A stretch of DNA of 64,000 bases from Corynebacterium diphtheriae (GTDB lineage: Bacteria > Actinomycetota > Actinomycetes > Mycobacteriales > Mycobacteriaceae): the NCBI RefSeq assembly GCF_001457455.1, contig NZ_LN831026.1, positions 2,232,001 to 2,296,000 of the forward strand. Reading direction: 5' to 3'. Position 1 is the stretch's first letter, and each line of letters begins with the position of its first letter. The position numbers and the translations under genes were made by a program. Positions 18,429 through 28,707 of the stretch are shown here, one piece after another. Below the pieces are notes generated by a model. The model was not told the origin of the DNA and did no database searches. It saw nothing but the letters and a program-made list of their open reading frames with translations.

Positions 18429-21400
18429 CTACTTACCCTGTAGCTGTTCAATCCTGTTGGTGAGCGCCACACCAACCTTACCGATCTCCGGCTCATCCAC
18501 CACTGCTAGGTGGTCGCCAGATAGTTGGATGATCACCAAATCTTCAACGATAGCCGACCATCCGCCATCAGGCTCAATCTCAGCGTACGCGGGTTCCAGC
18601 TCAATAGCCCCATCATGCATACGCTCAGCACGGAACAACATCACCGGAATCTTCACATTTGCCCAGCGCTGCATGTCCATACGATCCAAAATGCGGTTGT
18701 CTACAAAGGAAGCACGCTGGTGCTCCAGCACACCCGCCGACAAACCGTGCTCTGTAGCATCAGTGGTGGACAAGAACTCCGCCATCATCGCCAATAGCGC
18801 ATCTTCACCAGCGGTTTCCAGCAGCTCATAGGGCACTGGGAAATCAAGACCATAGGTCTTCTTAGCAAACGCCGAGTAGCGCTCCCAACGCTTAACCGTT
18901 TCTTTCTTAGTATCCGGCGCCAAATGCGCAGGCTGCACGGTGTCCAGCAAAGCAATCGTTGCGATCTCCACGTCGGAATCCTGCAGCTGGTAAGCCACCT
19001 CATAAGCCAACGCGCCACCGAAGCTCCAACCGCCCAAAATGATGGGCAGGCCATCGGAGTACTGCTTGATCTCATCAAGGTAAGCTGCGGCGCGTTCCTC
19101 TAACGAGCCTTCACGACGCTCCACACCGTAGACAGGAACGTCCGCAGGCAACCGACGCATCAGCGGCTGGTACACCACAGAACTACCGCCGGCTGGGTGG
19201 AACATGAACACAGCTGGTTGCGTGGAGCCCTCAGGGCGGGCACGCAGCACACGGATGTTGCCCTCCACATCGGTTTCTAATCCCTCGCGCACAATGTTGG
19301 CCAAAGGTTCAAGCGTTTCCGCCTGCTGCACCTGCTCCGCAGACATCGCAACACCGGCACGCTCTGTGAGGCGCTCTGCGATTTCTCGAGCCTGCTCCTC
19401 AGTGATCTCCGGCAAAGTGCTGGTCACCCCGGCTGCCGCAGCCCCTGTAATACCGGCCCATGTAGCAAAGACCAAACGTTCGGAAGCATCACGTGGCGCC
19501 ACGCCCACCTCATGGGATTCCGCGGCGGTAGCAGTGTGCTCGATAGCGATTTCAGTTTCGATGGGCTGGGCTGCGCCACGGTCGGCAACGAGTTCCTCCA
19601 GAAGAGCAACCACGTCTGCAACAGAAGCATCGCGCAGGGTTTGTACCTGCAGCGGCGGAATCTGGAAGTCATGCTCCACACGGTTCTTAATGCGCATGCC
19701 CATCAGGGAGTCCAAGCCCAGATCGATCAGTGGCAGCTCGCGGGGAAGATCCGCAACGTCATAGCCCATGGCCTCAGAAACGATAGCGCGCAGGCGCTCC
19801 TCCACAGTCTCCGTGGCGGGATCCCACAACAGGTTATCGGGCACCTCCGGGGCTTCTACCTCAACTACTGTGCCTACCACCGAATCAGGAGCAACCTCAG
19901 CGGCTGGGGGATGCGGGGCACTAAGCGTGGTGGCAAATGCCTCGGCGATCTGCTGGGTTTGGCCGTCAATCACGCGGTAAACCACCACTGCCACACCGCC
20001 AACATTCGGGGTAGCAACAGTGGTCAGCTCACCGGTTGCGGGCAGCGTTGCGGTTTCAGAAATCGCGAGCACCTGCGCGCCTGGTTGTACGGAGGTGACG
20101 GTAGCGTCGATAAGCGCTGCGGTGGACGGCACCTGATCGGCGACCATCGTAAACGCCTGCGCGCCACCTGGCAGCGTAACCTTCGTGCCCGGCATCGCAA
20201 CACGATTGCTTGACGACGGCCGCGCGGACGTCCAATAATGCTGGCGCTTCCATGGAATATGCGGCGCAGGAATAATCTCCCCATCGCCATACTCGAAGGA
20301 AATCGGCGCGCCCGTAACATAAATCTTGGCCAACAGGTCGCGTATCGACGCCACCTCGTCCACCTTGCGCTTCAACGCAAACAACAACTGCGCATCCGAC
20401 TTACCAACACTAAAGGCGGTGTTCATCATCGGCATCAGCGCAACAGGATTCGGAGAAATCTCCACCAGCATCATGGCTCCATGCGCAAACGCCTGCTCTG
20501 TTGCGTCTTGGAACCACACCGACTGACGCGTACAACGCAACCAGTAATCGGTGGTGTGCACCACCGAACCGACAGGATATACAGTCGCACGATCCACCGA
20601 GCTATACAGCGGAATGCGCAGTGGTTTCGGCTCAATCATCGAAGTTTCAGCTGCGAGCTCACCCAACAGCGGATCCAAAGCACTTGTGTGGCCTGCGCCC
20701 TTCACATTGAGCAAACGCGCAAACTTGCCCTCTGACTCAAGTTTTTCCACCAACTTGATCACGGCCTCACGTGGGCCACCCACAGTGGTCATGCCAGGGG
20801 CTGCATACACGGCTGGCTCCACACCGCTGAACTCTGGGTTTTGTTGACGGAACTCCTCCAGCGCCTCCACGGAGAATTCCACCACGGCCATAGCGCCGAG
20901 CTGGTCCTCAGGTAGTGACTTTTCGCCCTCGCCCATCAAACGAGCACGGTGGATAGCAATGGTCATCGCATCGTGATCAGACAAGCCGCCGGCGGCGTAG
21001 GCCGCAGCGATCTCACCCATCGACATGCCCACAACACCCGCTGGGGTGGCACCAAAGGAAGCCAGCAGATCTGTCAGTGCAATCTGGATGGCAGTGATGG
21101 TGACCTGCGCGGTTTCGGTGGTGTAGGTTTCCTCATCGTTGGTGATGATGTCCAGCATGGACCAGCCGGCCTCAAAAACCACCAGCTCGTCGAGCTCCGC
21201 GATACGCTGCGCGAACTCCTCGGAAACGCCCAGCAGCTTCTTGGCCATCAAGCGGTGCTGGGAGCCGAAACCGGAGTAAACAAACACGGGTGCGTTGCTG
21301 GGGGCGTCGGCCACTGCGATACCCATAGCGGTCTTGCCCTCAGCGACGGTACGCAGGCGTTTGACGGCCTCTTCGGTGGTTTCTGCTGTGACCACAGCGC

Positions 21401-23189
21401 GGGAGCGGCCATGGTTGCGCTTTGCGGTCGAGCGCGCCACTTTGGGCAGGTCGCTGTCGGGGCGACCCTCGAGGAAGTCGGCCAGCGCGGCGGCTGCTTC
21501 ACGACGTCGCGACGGCAGCAATCCCGACACCTCAAGGGTGACAGCATTCGGGTTGTCTGGGTCGATCAGGCTCGGAGCGTGACGACGCTCCGCATCAGCC
21601 GCCGGCTCATACGAGCTCAGCACAACGTGCGCATTGGTGCCGCCAAAACCGAATCCGGACACACCGGCGATCTTCTTGCCGGAATACTCAGGCCATTCGC
21701 GTGGATCTTCCACGACCTCGAGGTGCTCGGCATCAAAATCGACGTAGCGGTTCGGACCAGCGAAATTCAGGGACGCTGGCAGCGTGTTGTTCATCATCGA
21801 CAACACGACCTTGATCAGGCCCGCAGCGCCAGCAGCCGATTCGGAGTGACCAAAGTTGGTCTTAGCAGAACCCAGCAAAGTAGGGGTTGCTGCGTCACGG
21901 CCAGGGCCTAGGACCTTACCGAGTGCGGTTGCTTCGATCGGGTCACCCAAGATGGTGCCGGTTCCATGTGCTTCCACGTAGTCCACGTAGCGTGGGTCAA
22001 TACCAGCGTCGGCGTAAGCGCGTTGCAGCACATCGACCTGTGCGTCTGGATTAGGGGCGGTCAGACCGTTGGAGTGTCCGTCGGAGTTCACCGCGGAGCC
22101 CTTAATCACAGCAAGGATGGTATCGCCATCGGCGACCGCGTCCTCAACGCGCTTGAGCACGAGCACGCCGGCGCCGTCGGAACGCACGAAGCCATCGGCG
22201 TCGTCGGAAAACGCGTGGATCTTGCCCGTTGGGCTAAACACGCCAAGTTCGCCAAAGCTGGTAGACACGAATGGTGCCGCCATGATGTTCACGCCACCGG
22301 AGACAGCAACATCAGCGTCGCCCTCACGCAGTGCACGCACCGCTTGGTGGACCGATACCAGCGACGAGGAGCACGCCGTATCCACGCTTACCGACGGGCC
22401 ACGGAAGTCGAAGGCATAGGACACACGGTTAGCCACAATCGAGCTGGCATTACCCGTCATCGCATAGGGGTGCGACTCGGCTGGATCAGCACCGATCAAC
22501 ATACCGTAGTCATTATTGGAAGAACCGAAGAACACACCCACCGGCTTGCCCTTAAGCGAGGATGCCGGAATGTGCGCGTGCTCAAGAGCCTCCCATGTCA
22601 GCTCCAACATGATGCGCTGCTGCGGATCGATATTGACTGCTTCCAGCGGAGATAGTCCAAAGAACTCTGCATCAAAGAAAGCAATGTCGTCTAAGTAGCC
22701 GCCCCGTAAATCGGTATTAGCTATGTTTTCGCTGGTGACCTCGTCAGCAGCATATTCCGACCAACGGCCCTCCGGCAGGTCGGTGATACCGTCGCGGCCC
22801 TCAATGAGCATCGACCACATTTGATCGATGTCATGTGCGCCAGGGTAACGGGCAGCCATACCCACGATAGCGATGTCATGGGACGCGGTGCGCTGAGTTT
22901 CCCGCTGTGTAAAGACAGGGGTGGCCGCCTCAGGAGCACCCTCGATCAGACGCTGGCTCAGCGCCGCGATCGTCGGGTACTCATAAGCGATGGTCGCGTC
23001 GAGTTTGACGCCCAAGAGGTTTTCTAATTCCCCGGAAAGTAGCACCACGTCACGGGAGGAAAGCCCAAAAGATTGCATCGGTTTATCATCGGTGATTTCT
23101 TCCGCGGGCAAACCTGTAGTGGCTAGGACCCAATCTCGCAGCCATGTGCGTAGCTGCGAAGTGGTCATAGCCGTGACGCGAGAATCCAT
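18429..23189 (-). CDS. pks13: polyketide synthase Pks13, mycolic acid condensase
   Basis: A 1586-residue single-module type I PKS that condenses two fatty acyl chains into the beta-keto mycolate precursor and transfers it to trehalose. Domains in order: ACP1 (about 10-85, Ser45 in FGLSSRD), ketosynthase (about 103-530, Cys273 in DTACSSS, His408 in EAHGTGT, His448 in NFGHSE), acyltransferase (about 630-950, Ser723 in GMSMGE), a linker, ACP2 (about 1125-1200, Ser1161 in LGLDSLMG) and thioesterase (about 1320-1580, Ser1389 in GGWSFGG). All catalytic residues are present and length matches corynebacterial Pks (about 1600). TGAGG precedes the ATG. It lies between fadD32 (98 bp upstream) and accD3. 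Confidence 0.97.
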   Translation of the reverse strand: MDSRVTAMTTSQLRTWLRDWVLATTGLPAEEITDDKPMQSFGLSSRDVVLLSGELENLLGVKLDATIAYEYPTIAALSQRLIEGAPEAATPVFTQRETQRTASHDIAIVGMAARYPGAHDIDQMWSMLIEGRDGITDLPEGRWSEYAADEVTSENIANTDLRGGYLDDIAFFDAEFFGLSPLEAVNIDPQQRIMLELTWEALEHAHIPASSLKGKPVGVFFGSSNNDYGMLIGADPAESHPYAMTGNASSIVANRVSYAFDFRGPSVSVDTACSSSLVSVHQAVRALREGDADVAVSGGVNIMAAPFVSTSFGELGVFSPTGKIHAFSDDADGFVRSDGAGVLVLKRVEDAVADGDTILAVIKGSAVNSDGHSNGLTAPNPDAQVDVLQRAYADAGIDPRYVDYVEAHGTGTILGDPIEATALGKVLGPGRDAATPTLLGSAKTNFGHSESAAGAAGLIKVVLSMMNNTLPASLNFAGPNRYVDFDAEHLEVVEDPREWPEYSGKKIAGVSGFGFGGTNAHVVLSSYEPAADAERRHAPSLIDPDNPNAVTLEVSGLLPSRRREAAAALADFLEGRPDSDLPKVARSTAKRNHGRSRAVVTAETTEEAVKRLRTVAEGKTAMGIAVADAPSNAPVFVYSGFGSQHRLMAKKLLGVSEEFAQRIAELDELVVFEAGWSMLDIITNDEETYTTETAQVTITAIQIALTDLLASFGATPAGVVGMSMGEIAAAYAAGGLSDHDAMTIAIHRARLMGEGEKSLPEDQLGAMAVVEFSVEALEEFRQQNPEFSGVEPAVYAAPGMTTVGGPREAVIKLVEKLESEGKFARLLNVKGAGHTSALDPLLGELAAETSMIEPKPLRIPLYSSVDRATVYPVGSVVHTTDYWLRCTRQSVWFQDATEQAFAHGAMMLVEISPNPVALMPMMNTAFSVGKSDAQLLFALKRKVDEVASIRDLLAKIYVTGAPISFEYGDGEIIPAPHIPWKRQHYWTSARPSSSNRVAMPGTKVTLPGGAQAFTMVADQVPSTAALIDATVTSVQPGAQVLAISETATLPATGELTTVATPNVGGVAVVVYRVIDGQTQQIAEAFATTLSAPHPPAAEVAPDSVVGTVVEVEAPEVPDNLLWDPATETVEERLRAIVSEAMGYDVADLPRELPLIDLGLDSLMGMRIKNRVEHDFQIPPLQVQTLRDASVADVVALLEELVADRGAAQPIETEIAIEHTATAAESHEVGVAPRDASERLVFATWAGITGAAAAGVTSTLPEITEEQAREIAERLTERAGVAMSAEQVQQAETLEPLANIVREGLETDVEGNIRVLRARPEGSTQPAVFMFHPAGGSSVVYQPLMRRLPADVPVYGVERREGSLEERAAAYLDEIKQYSDGLPIILGGWSFGGALAYEVAYQLQDSDVEIATIALLDTVQPAHLAPDTKKETVKRWERYSAFAKKTYGLDFPVPYELLETAGEDALLAMMAEFLSTTDATEHGLSAGVLEHQRASFVDNRILDRMDMQRWANVKIPVMLFRAERMHDGAIELEPAYAEIEPDGGWSAIVEDLVIIQLSGDHLAVVDEPEIGKVGVALTNRIEQLQGK

Positions 23190-23287
23190 ACTTTAACCTC
23201 AGAATATTGCAGACGAGACAGTCGTTCTATTCTATATCGTCTCACGCGTCACAAATGTTTCACGCGCGGGGCAATATCCCAAAAAAT

Positions 23288-25102
23288 CTAGTGGGATTCT
23301 TGATACGCCTTCTTATTCACGCGGCGAGCAATCTTGCCGGAGGAAGAACGCAAGATCTCATCTGGGGCCACGATACGGATATCCGCAGGAACCACACCAT
23401 GAGCCTCCGTGACGGCAGCACGGATAGCGTCGATAGCCTCCGCATCACCAGATGGATCACGATCCAGATCGCGCTCCGCCAAGATGATCAGCTGCTCCAC
23501 GGCGTCGCCCTCAATAGCAAAGGCAGCCACTGCAGCAGGGCGGATGTGCTCAGAAGCATGATCCACCGTGTACTCAATATCCTGCGGATAGTGGTTACGA
23601 CCCGCAATAATCACAAGATCCTTCAAACGACCCGTGATGTAGAGTTCACCGTCCACAATCACACCAAGGTCACCGGTCGCCATCCACTTCGTGGACTCCT
23701 CCGGCACACCTGCCGCACGGGAGTTCTCCAAACGACCAGCCAAGGTGTTGTGGAACGTCTCTGCGGTATCTTCTGGACGATCCAAGTAGCCAGCAGCCAT
23801 GTTCTCACCATGCGCCCACAGCTCACCAATAGTGCCATCTGCAACCTCGGTGCGCGTCTCAGGATCCACGATGACCAAGTTCTGTGGGCGCACAACCTGC
23901 CCCACACCGGTCAACGCCACTGCGTTATCGCCCTTGTCGACGATCACCGCACGGTTTGCAGCCAACTGCTCACGATCAAAGTAAGAAATCACAGGGCGCT
24001 GCGGGGTCTGCGGGGTAGTTACCAGCAGTGATGCCTCAGCAAGGCCATACGACGGGCGCATGTTCTGCCTATTCAAACCATAAGGCCCGAACGTCTCAGC
24101 GAATGCCTCCACAGCCTTTTCGGTTACTGGCTCCGAACCAATAATCAGGCCCTCAACAGCAGAAAGATCCAAGCCCTCAGAAGGCGTTGCATAACGTGCA
24201 GCAAGCTCGAGTGCGAAGTTCGGAACCACAGCGTAGACCGCGTTATCGCCCTCACGACGATCAAGCTGGTCAATCCAACGCTTTGGCTGCTGAATGAAGT
24301 CGCGTGGCGACATCATCTCGAACTCCAAGCCCAACAACGTAACAAACACGGCCAAGATGATGCCCATGTCATGGTGCAGCGGCAGCCACGACACCAAACG
24401 CAGCGGAGTCTTCAACTGAGCCGCGGCGAAAATCTGCAGCACGTTGGTCACGATCGAACGGTTGGTCAGTACCACACCGGCAGGGGTGCGGGTAGAACCT
24501 GAGGTGTACTGCAAGAATGCTGGCAGATCAACAGGGTTGATCGCAGCAGCAGCCATCGACGGCGTAGGGATCTGATAGCTTTGCGCAAGCGTATCCGGCA
24601 GCGAATCAATGGAGATAATACGAGGGCGCTGTGCACCTGGCAGCGCAGAGAAGAAACGACGAACCGCCGCAGCCGACGCATTGTTCGTCAGCACGATAGC
24701 TGGCTGCGCGTCAGCCATCACAGCGGTGAGGTGATCGGCATGCCCTGGCTCCGAAGGATCATACAGCGGAACAGGCACCAGACCCGCATACAAAGCGCCG
24801 ATAAAGCCAAAGAGGTACTCAGGGCTGTTGTTAGCCAAAATAGCTACACGGTCCCCAGGCTGTGCCACCTGCTGGAGGCGTGCTGCCACCGACTTAATGC
24901 GAGTGTTGATCTCGCGGCGGTTGTAGTCACGAGCCACGCCACCTTCAGTACTGTAATCCCAGTAGCGCATGCAATGACGATCGCCGCCATCAACATCCGA
25001 CTGGTAGAACAATTCGCTCAGACCTGCGAGCGTAATTTGTGGCGGTAGCGCAATATTACCCTTGGCGTCAAAGAACTGGCCCATGGCTTTATGCAGATCC
25101 AT
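23288..25102 (-). CDS. fadD32: long-chain fatty acyl-AMP ligase FadD32
   Basis: A 604-residue ANL-superfamily ligase of the FAAL type, activating a long fatty acid as acyl-AMP and loading it on the N-terminal ACP of Pks13. The AMP-binding loop is YTSGSTRTPAG (residues 199-209) and the hinge block GRLKDLVIIAGRNHYPQDIE leads into the C-terminal lid. Immediately upstream of pks13 in the same direction, the invariant mycolate arrangement. A paralog role as an ordinary acyl-CoA synthetase is unlikely given this context. Confidence 0.94.
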   Translation of the reverse strand: MDLHKAMGQFFDAKGNIALPPQITLAGLSELFYQSDVDGGDRHCMRYWDYSTEGGVARDYNRREINTRIKSVAARLQQVAQPGDRVAILANNSPEYLFGFIGALYAGLVPVPLYDPSEPGHADHLTAVMADAQPAIVLTNNASAAAVRRFFSALPGAQRPRIISIDSLPDTLAQSYQIPTPSMAAAAINPVDLPAFLQYTSGSTRTPAGVVLTNRSIVTNVLQIFAAAQLKTPLRLVSWLPLHHDMGIILAVFVTLLGLEFEMMSPRDFIQQPKRWIDQLDRREGDNAVYAVVPNFALELAARYATPSEGLDLSAVEGLIIGSEPVTEKAVEAFAETFGPYGLNRQNMRPSYGLAEASLLVTTPQTPQRPVISYFDREQLAANRAVIVDKGDNAVALTGVGQVVRPQNLVIVDPETRTEVADGTIGELWAHGENMAAGYLDRPEDTAETFHNTLAGRLENSRAAGVPEESTKWMATGDLGVIVDGELYITGRLKDLVIIAGRNHYPQDIEYTVDHASEHIRPAAVAAFAIEGDAVEQLIILAERDLDRDPSGDAEAIDAIRAAVTEAHGVVPADIRIVAPDEILRSSSGKIARRVNKKAYQESH

Positions 25103-25176
25103 ACGTCTCCTTCAAAGTAAATAACGTCCATGCAACATATTGTTTTTGATGACAAAAATGTTACACGGGCGTTGGA

Positions 25177-26088
25177 TTATCCGTCGATAAGCCCTCGGAC
25201 CCAATCAACAACCCACTGGTTTGTTGTCGTCCCTGGGAACACATTCGGGTTGGTGGCATACAAGGCGTGCACACCATTGGCTTCCACCAGCGCCTGCGCC
25301 CGTGCGAGCGCATTGCCCACATCCCGAGGGGCGTCGCAAATCGTGTCATCCGGTGCACAAATCTCCACCGTCTTGGCATCCAACTCACCGAAACCACCCA
25401 CGCGCGGACCGCGCATCGTAGCACCAGGAACAATCGGCTGGACCAGCAGATTCAGCGGCTGCAAAGCAATCTCTGCTCCCACACCGGCAACCGGATTGCC
25501 CACGGCCTGGCCCACACCAGGCTCGCGGCGACCATCAGCAATCAGGGCGACACCCCTGACACGCTCCGCTGGGATAACCCCAGCACCGGTACCAATACGG
25601 TTAGCAATATCGCCAACAATCACAGCACCCTGCGAAAAGCCCGCCATCACAAAGTCAGTCTGCGGGCACTCCTTATGCATCCGCACCAACTCGCCCTCCA
25701 AAGTCGAAGTGCCTTCCTGACGCGACTCGTCATAAGACATCTCTTCTTGGGAATTGATGTTGCGGAACTGCGCGGTGTACGGCAACGTCCACACCAACAC
25801 ATCCCCCGCGTACTGCTCCTGCAGCGGACGAGAAATGCTCAGCATGAACGACGCCGGATTCGCCATCGGATTCAGGGGGTCGTCGTCACGCGCCGACTCC
25901 CACGTACCCGGCGCCGAGATAACCTCAACAGCAGGGCAAGAATCAGGCTGGGATGGCTGCTCACTGCTCGAAGGAGCCGCCGGCGAGCCAGGCTGCTCAT
26001 CAGAACTCGTGTTCATCCAGCGGACCACACCGGCGAGAATAATCACCAGCACAACCACGGTGGCTACGACCGTCAGAAGTTTTTTCAT
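25177..26088 (-). CDS. cutinase-like envelope (phospho)lipase/thioesterase, Culp6/Rv3802c-like
   Basis: A 303-residue alpha/beta hydrolase with an N-terminal membrane anchor (LLTVVATVVVLVIILAGVV), a Ser/Pro-rich linker and a cutinase domain. The nucleophile is Ser152 in GFSQGA, the acid lies in the Cys-flanked block CAPDDTICD, and the His in NGVHALYATN; the two Cys form the typical cutinase disulfide. The Mycobacterium ortholog Rv3802c in the same position has phospholipase and thioesterase activity and is essential for mycolate metabolism. It ends 74 bp before fadD32 and is 5 bp from the upstream lipoprotein gene, so they are one unit. Confidence 0.88.
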   Translation of the reverse strand: MKKLLTVVATVVVLVIILAGVVRWMNTSSDEQPGSPAAPSSSEQPSQPDSCPAVEVISAPGTWESARDDDPLNPMANPASFMLSISRPLQEQYAGDVLVWTLPYTAQFRNINSQEEMSYDESRQEGTSTLEGELVRMHKECPQTDFVMAGFSQGAVIVGDIANRIGTGAGVIPAERVRGVALIADGRREPGVGQAVGNPVAGVGAEIALQPLNLLVQPIVPGATMRGPRVGGFGELDAKTVEICAPDDTICDAPRDVGNALARAQALVEANGVHALYATNPNVFPGTTTNQWVVDWVRGLIDG

Positions 26089-26093
26089 AACTA

Positions 26094-26609
26094 CTAGCAG
26101 TACGCGGATTTCGCAGAACTTTCAATGAGCTTGACCAGCTCATCAAAGTTCTTGGTGGTTCGTTTCTGCTCAATCAGCTGGCCAGCAACCGCCTGAACCG
26201 TCGCCGGATTCACGCCATCAGCCTTGCCGCACACGAGGTTACCCAAGCCAACCATCTGGCTTTCTACACCCTCAACCTTTACGCCACCCTTTTCCAAGGA
26301 CTCGAGGTAACCCTTGTCCTGTTTGGTGGGCTCAAAGCTTTGCTGCGGCACTTCACTGACCTGCTTACCAGGCACGTCGTTTTCCTGCGGTTCGCCCGCC
26401 GGACCGCCCATCACAGCGGTAGGCTCGGCACTGCGGCTCGCAGACGTCGACGCCTTAGCGGAATTCGACTCCGAGCTCTTCGCCGCAGCTTTCGACGGCT
26501 TGGTCAACGGCGCCACCGAGGAGCTCTGCTCCTCGTCCGTCACTGTTGCTTCACCGCAACCAGCCAGCGCAAGACATGCGACAGCCGCAAGACCCACGGC
26601 CCTACGCAT
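26094..26609 (-). CDS. DUF732-like lipoprotein
   Basis: A 171-residue secreted lipoprotein: signal peptide with lipobox LALAGC (Cys18), a long Ser/Ala/Lys-rich linker to about residue 85, then a small helical domain with paired Cys (NLVCGKADG and the C-terminal AYC) resembling DUF732. Function unknown. Its ATG shares one base with the TAA of the upstream mycolyltransferase gene (TAATG), so translation is probably coupled and a joint role in mycolate handling at the cell surface is inferred. Confidence 0.7.
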   Translation of the reverse strand: MRRAVGLAAVACLALAGCGEATVTDEEQSSSVAPLTKPSKAAAKSSESNSAKASTSASRSAEPTAVMGGPAGEPQENDVPGKQVSEVPQQSFEPTKQDKGYLESLEKGGVKVEGVESQMVGLGNLVCGKADGVNPATVQAVAGQLIEQKRTTKNFDELVKLIESSAKSAYC

Positions 26610-28525
26610 TAGCGACGCTCCTCACGGATAACGCCATTGACCTGCGAAATCTTACCGTGCTGGAAGGTTATTTCCTCGCCACCAGCAGGGATCTGAGTGT
26701 GGTCGGTCACAGGGAAGCCCAACTCACCCTGCTCCCACTTCTTCACACCCCACGTGTTGAAGATGTCGCCCTTGCGGATGAAGTGTGCTCCGGTAGCAGC
26801 AGACCAGTAGATGTTGCCGTGCTCGAACTGCTGGAAAGCACCGCCGTTGATCTTAATCTCATCAGAAACTGGGAAGCCCAGCTCAGACTCAGCGGTCTTC
26901 ATCTCACGGTACTTCTTAGCGATCTCGCCGCGCAGCCACTGGTTCTTGTTGTCCTTAGTGCGCACCACAAGGCCGCCCTCGAACTCTTGGATAAAGCCGC
27001 CAGCTACTTCCTTAGCTTCAGCAACAGGGAAGCCCAAGAAGCCATTCTCCCACTGCTGCTCGCCCCACTTATCCACGATGTCCTTTGGCACGGCAATAGC
27101 GCCACGCTCAGGGGACCAATAGATGTTGCCATTTTGGAACTGCACCACGCGAGCGTTGTCCTTGATGGCGAACTCGCTGCTGATGGGGAATCCCAGCCAC
27201 GACTGCGGACCGCCCATTTCGCTGTAGCGGGCGTTGATACGACCGTAGAGGGCATGTGCACCAGTCGATGGTGACCAGTAAGCGCGACCGCTGACAAAGT
27301 CCTCAACCTTACCACCTGGGACGTCGTACTCGTTGTTCACACAGGAGCCCACCTTTCCGGATTTCACGGCCTCAGCAATCGCACCGATTGGAGCACAAGA
27401 TGCGCCGCGATCAGATTCCGACAAGCCCAGCGCATTAGCCATGTATGGCCATGCCTGAGTCATCTCAAACTGCCAGTAAGGCCAGTCATGCACGCCCGAT
27501 GGACGGAAGAATGCCTGAACCTCAACACCTGCGCGACGGGCATGAGCAACGAAGGTCTCGGTGGTCATACGAGAGATCACCTCAAGGCCGATACCCGCGT
27601 AGCTACCCTTCTTGTTAGCAACCGAACCCGGTTCACCGAAGTCATCGCGTCCGGAACCTGCAGACACATAGGTAGTGATGCCACGAAGTGCCTCAACACC
27701 GAGCTTAGGATCGTGGTCGATCCAATCTTGGCTACCGTCAGGTCCCCACATAGCGGTGCTGTCGTAACCACCGGCGTCCTTTTGCGCAGCGCGGATAGCA
27801 GCTGGCATACCAATCGAGGTGGTATCCAAGTATCCAGAGAAGGAGCCAACGAACTTAAACAGGTCAGGGCGACGCTCAGCCAAGTTGATGGCAGCCGTAC
27901 CACCCATGGACAGGCCGACGACAGCGCGGTCGTCGTTAGTGCGGAAACCATTCTTGAGCACAGGGACGAGCTCATTAGTCAGGAATGTTTCCCACTTGTA
28001 GTGCTTGCCATTGTTTGGCTGCTGCCAGTCAGAATAGAAAGAAGACTGGCCGCCAACCGGCAAGATCACGTTCACGTTCTTATCAGAGTAGAACTGCTCG
28101 ATGTTGGTACCAATGGTCCAGCCATTTTCCACATCGGTAGCGCGCAGACCATCAAGGGTCCACACAGATGGGAAGCTGCGGTTAGGATCCTGGAACCAGT
28201 CGCGAGCCAAGAGTATTTGAACCTGCACCTGGCCCATAGAAGGAGTGTTCACGTAGACGGCAACACGACGGCCACCGAGCCACTCCACACGATCGACGGA
28301 TACACCAGCTGGCAGGCCATCAATCTTAGGGTGATCAGTGCGCACTGGGGTGCGCTTCACGCCTTGCTGGTTAAGGTAATCGGTTTGACCACCCAGCAGC
28401 CCTGAGCTGCCTGAGCTTTGAGCGTTGGCTGGAACCATAACCGAGGCACCCATTGCCAAAGCAACGGGCACGGCGGCGGTGGCAATCCAGAGGGAACCAC
28501 GCTTGCGGAATGCGGTGTCGCGCAT
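26609..28525 (-). CDS. cop1: mycolyltransferase with C-terminal LGFP repeats (PS1/Cop1-like)
   Basis: A 638-residue secreted antigen-85-family esterase that transfers mycolyl groups from trehalose monomycolate to arabinogalactan or trehalose. The start at 28525 (MRDTAFRKRG) follows AGGAGA; the 36-residue longer frame has no such site. After a signal peptide ending in AMGASVMVPANA comes the alpha/beta hydrolase with Ser206 in GLSMGGT and His in GVHDWPYW, then about four LGFP repeats (WLGFP, FLGFP, ELGFP, ELGFP) from about residue 440 on, which anchor the protein to the cell wall. Size and layout match C. glutamicum PS1 (about 657 residues). Confidence 0.93.
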   Translation of the reverse strand: MRDTAFRKRGSLWIATAAVPVALAMGASVMVPANAQSSGSSGLLGGQTDYLNQQGVKRTPVRTDHPKIDGLPAGVSVDRVEWLGGRRVAVYVNTPSMGQVQVQILLARDWFQDPNRSFPSVWTLDGLRATDVENGWTIGTNIEQFYSDKNVNVILPVGGQSSFYSDWQQPNNGKHYKWETFLTNELVPVLKNGFRTNDDRAVVGLSMGGTAAINLAERRPDLFKFVGSFSGYLDTTSIGMPAAIRAAQKDAGGYDSTAMWGPDGSQDWIDHDPKLGVEALRGITTYVSAGSGRDDFGEPGSVANKKGSYAGIGLEVISRMTTETFVAHARRAGVEVQAFFRPSGVHDWPYWQFEMTQAWPYMANALGLSESDRGASCAPIGAIAEAVKSGKVGSCVNNEYDVPGGKVEDFVSGRAYWSPSTGAHALYGRINARYSEMGGPQSWLGFPISSEFAIKDNARVVQFQNGNIYWSPERGAIAVPKDIVDKWGEQQWENGFLGFPVAEAKEVAGGFIQEFEGGLVVRTKDNKNQWLRGEIAKKYREMKTAESELGFPVSDEIKINGGAFQQFEHGNIYWSAATGAHFIRKGDIFNTWGVKKWEQGELGFPVTDHTQIPAGGEEITFQHGKISQVNGVIREERR

Positions 28526-28571
28526 AAAAAATTCTCCTGAGTGCAGGGGACGCCAACAAAACCCACGAGGC

Positions 28572-28594
28572 TTCACAGGTTCCCCTCCTGTGAA
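28572..28594 (-). promoter_or_regulatory. inverted repeat upstream of cop1
   Basis: TTCACAGG (28572-28579) and CCTGTGAA (28587-28594) form an 8-bp inverted repeat with a 7-nt spacer, 47 bp before the cop1 start. It could be an operator or a leader hairpin; nothing decides between them. Confidence 0.35.
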
Positions 28595-28707
28595 ACGCTC
28601 CCAAGTCCCATCGGGTATTCGTCCGTCGTTCAACGTCTACTCGATCCACGTCACAACAGCATGTGGGACCATTGTGACAATCGTGAAACATGAGTCTAGA
28701 AGTAACT

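Noticed and set aside
20949-22655. Long plus-strand frames opposite pks13
   Set aside because: Antisense to the ketosynthase and acyltransferase domains, composition not protein-like.
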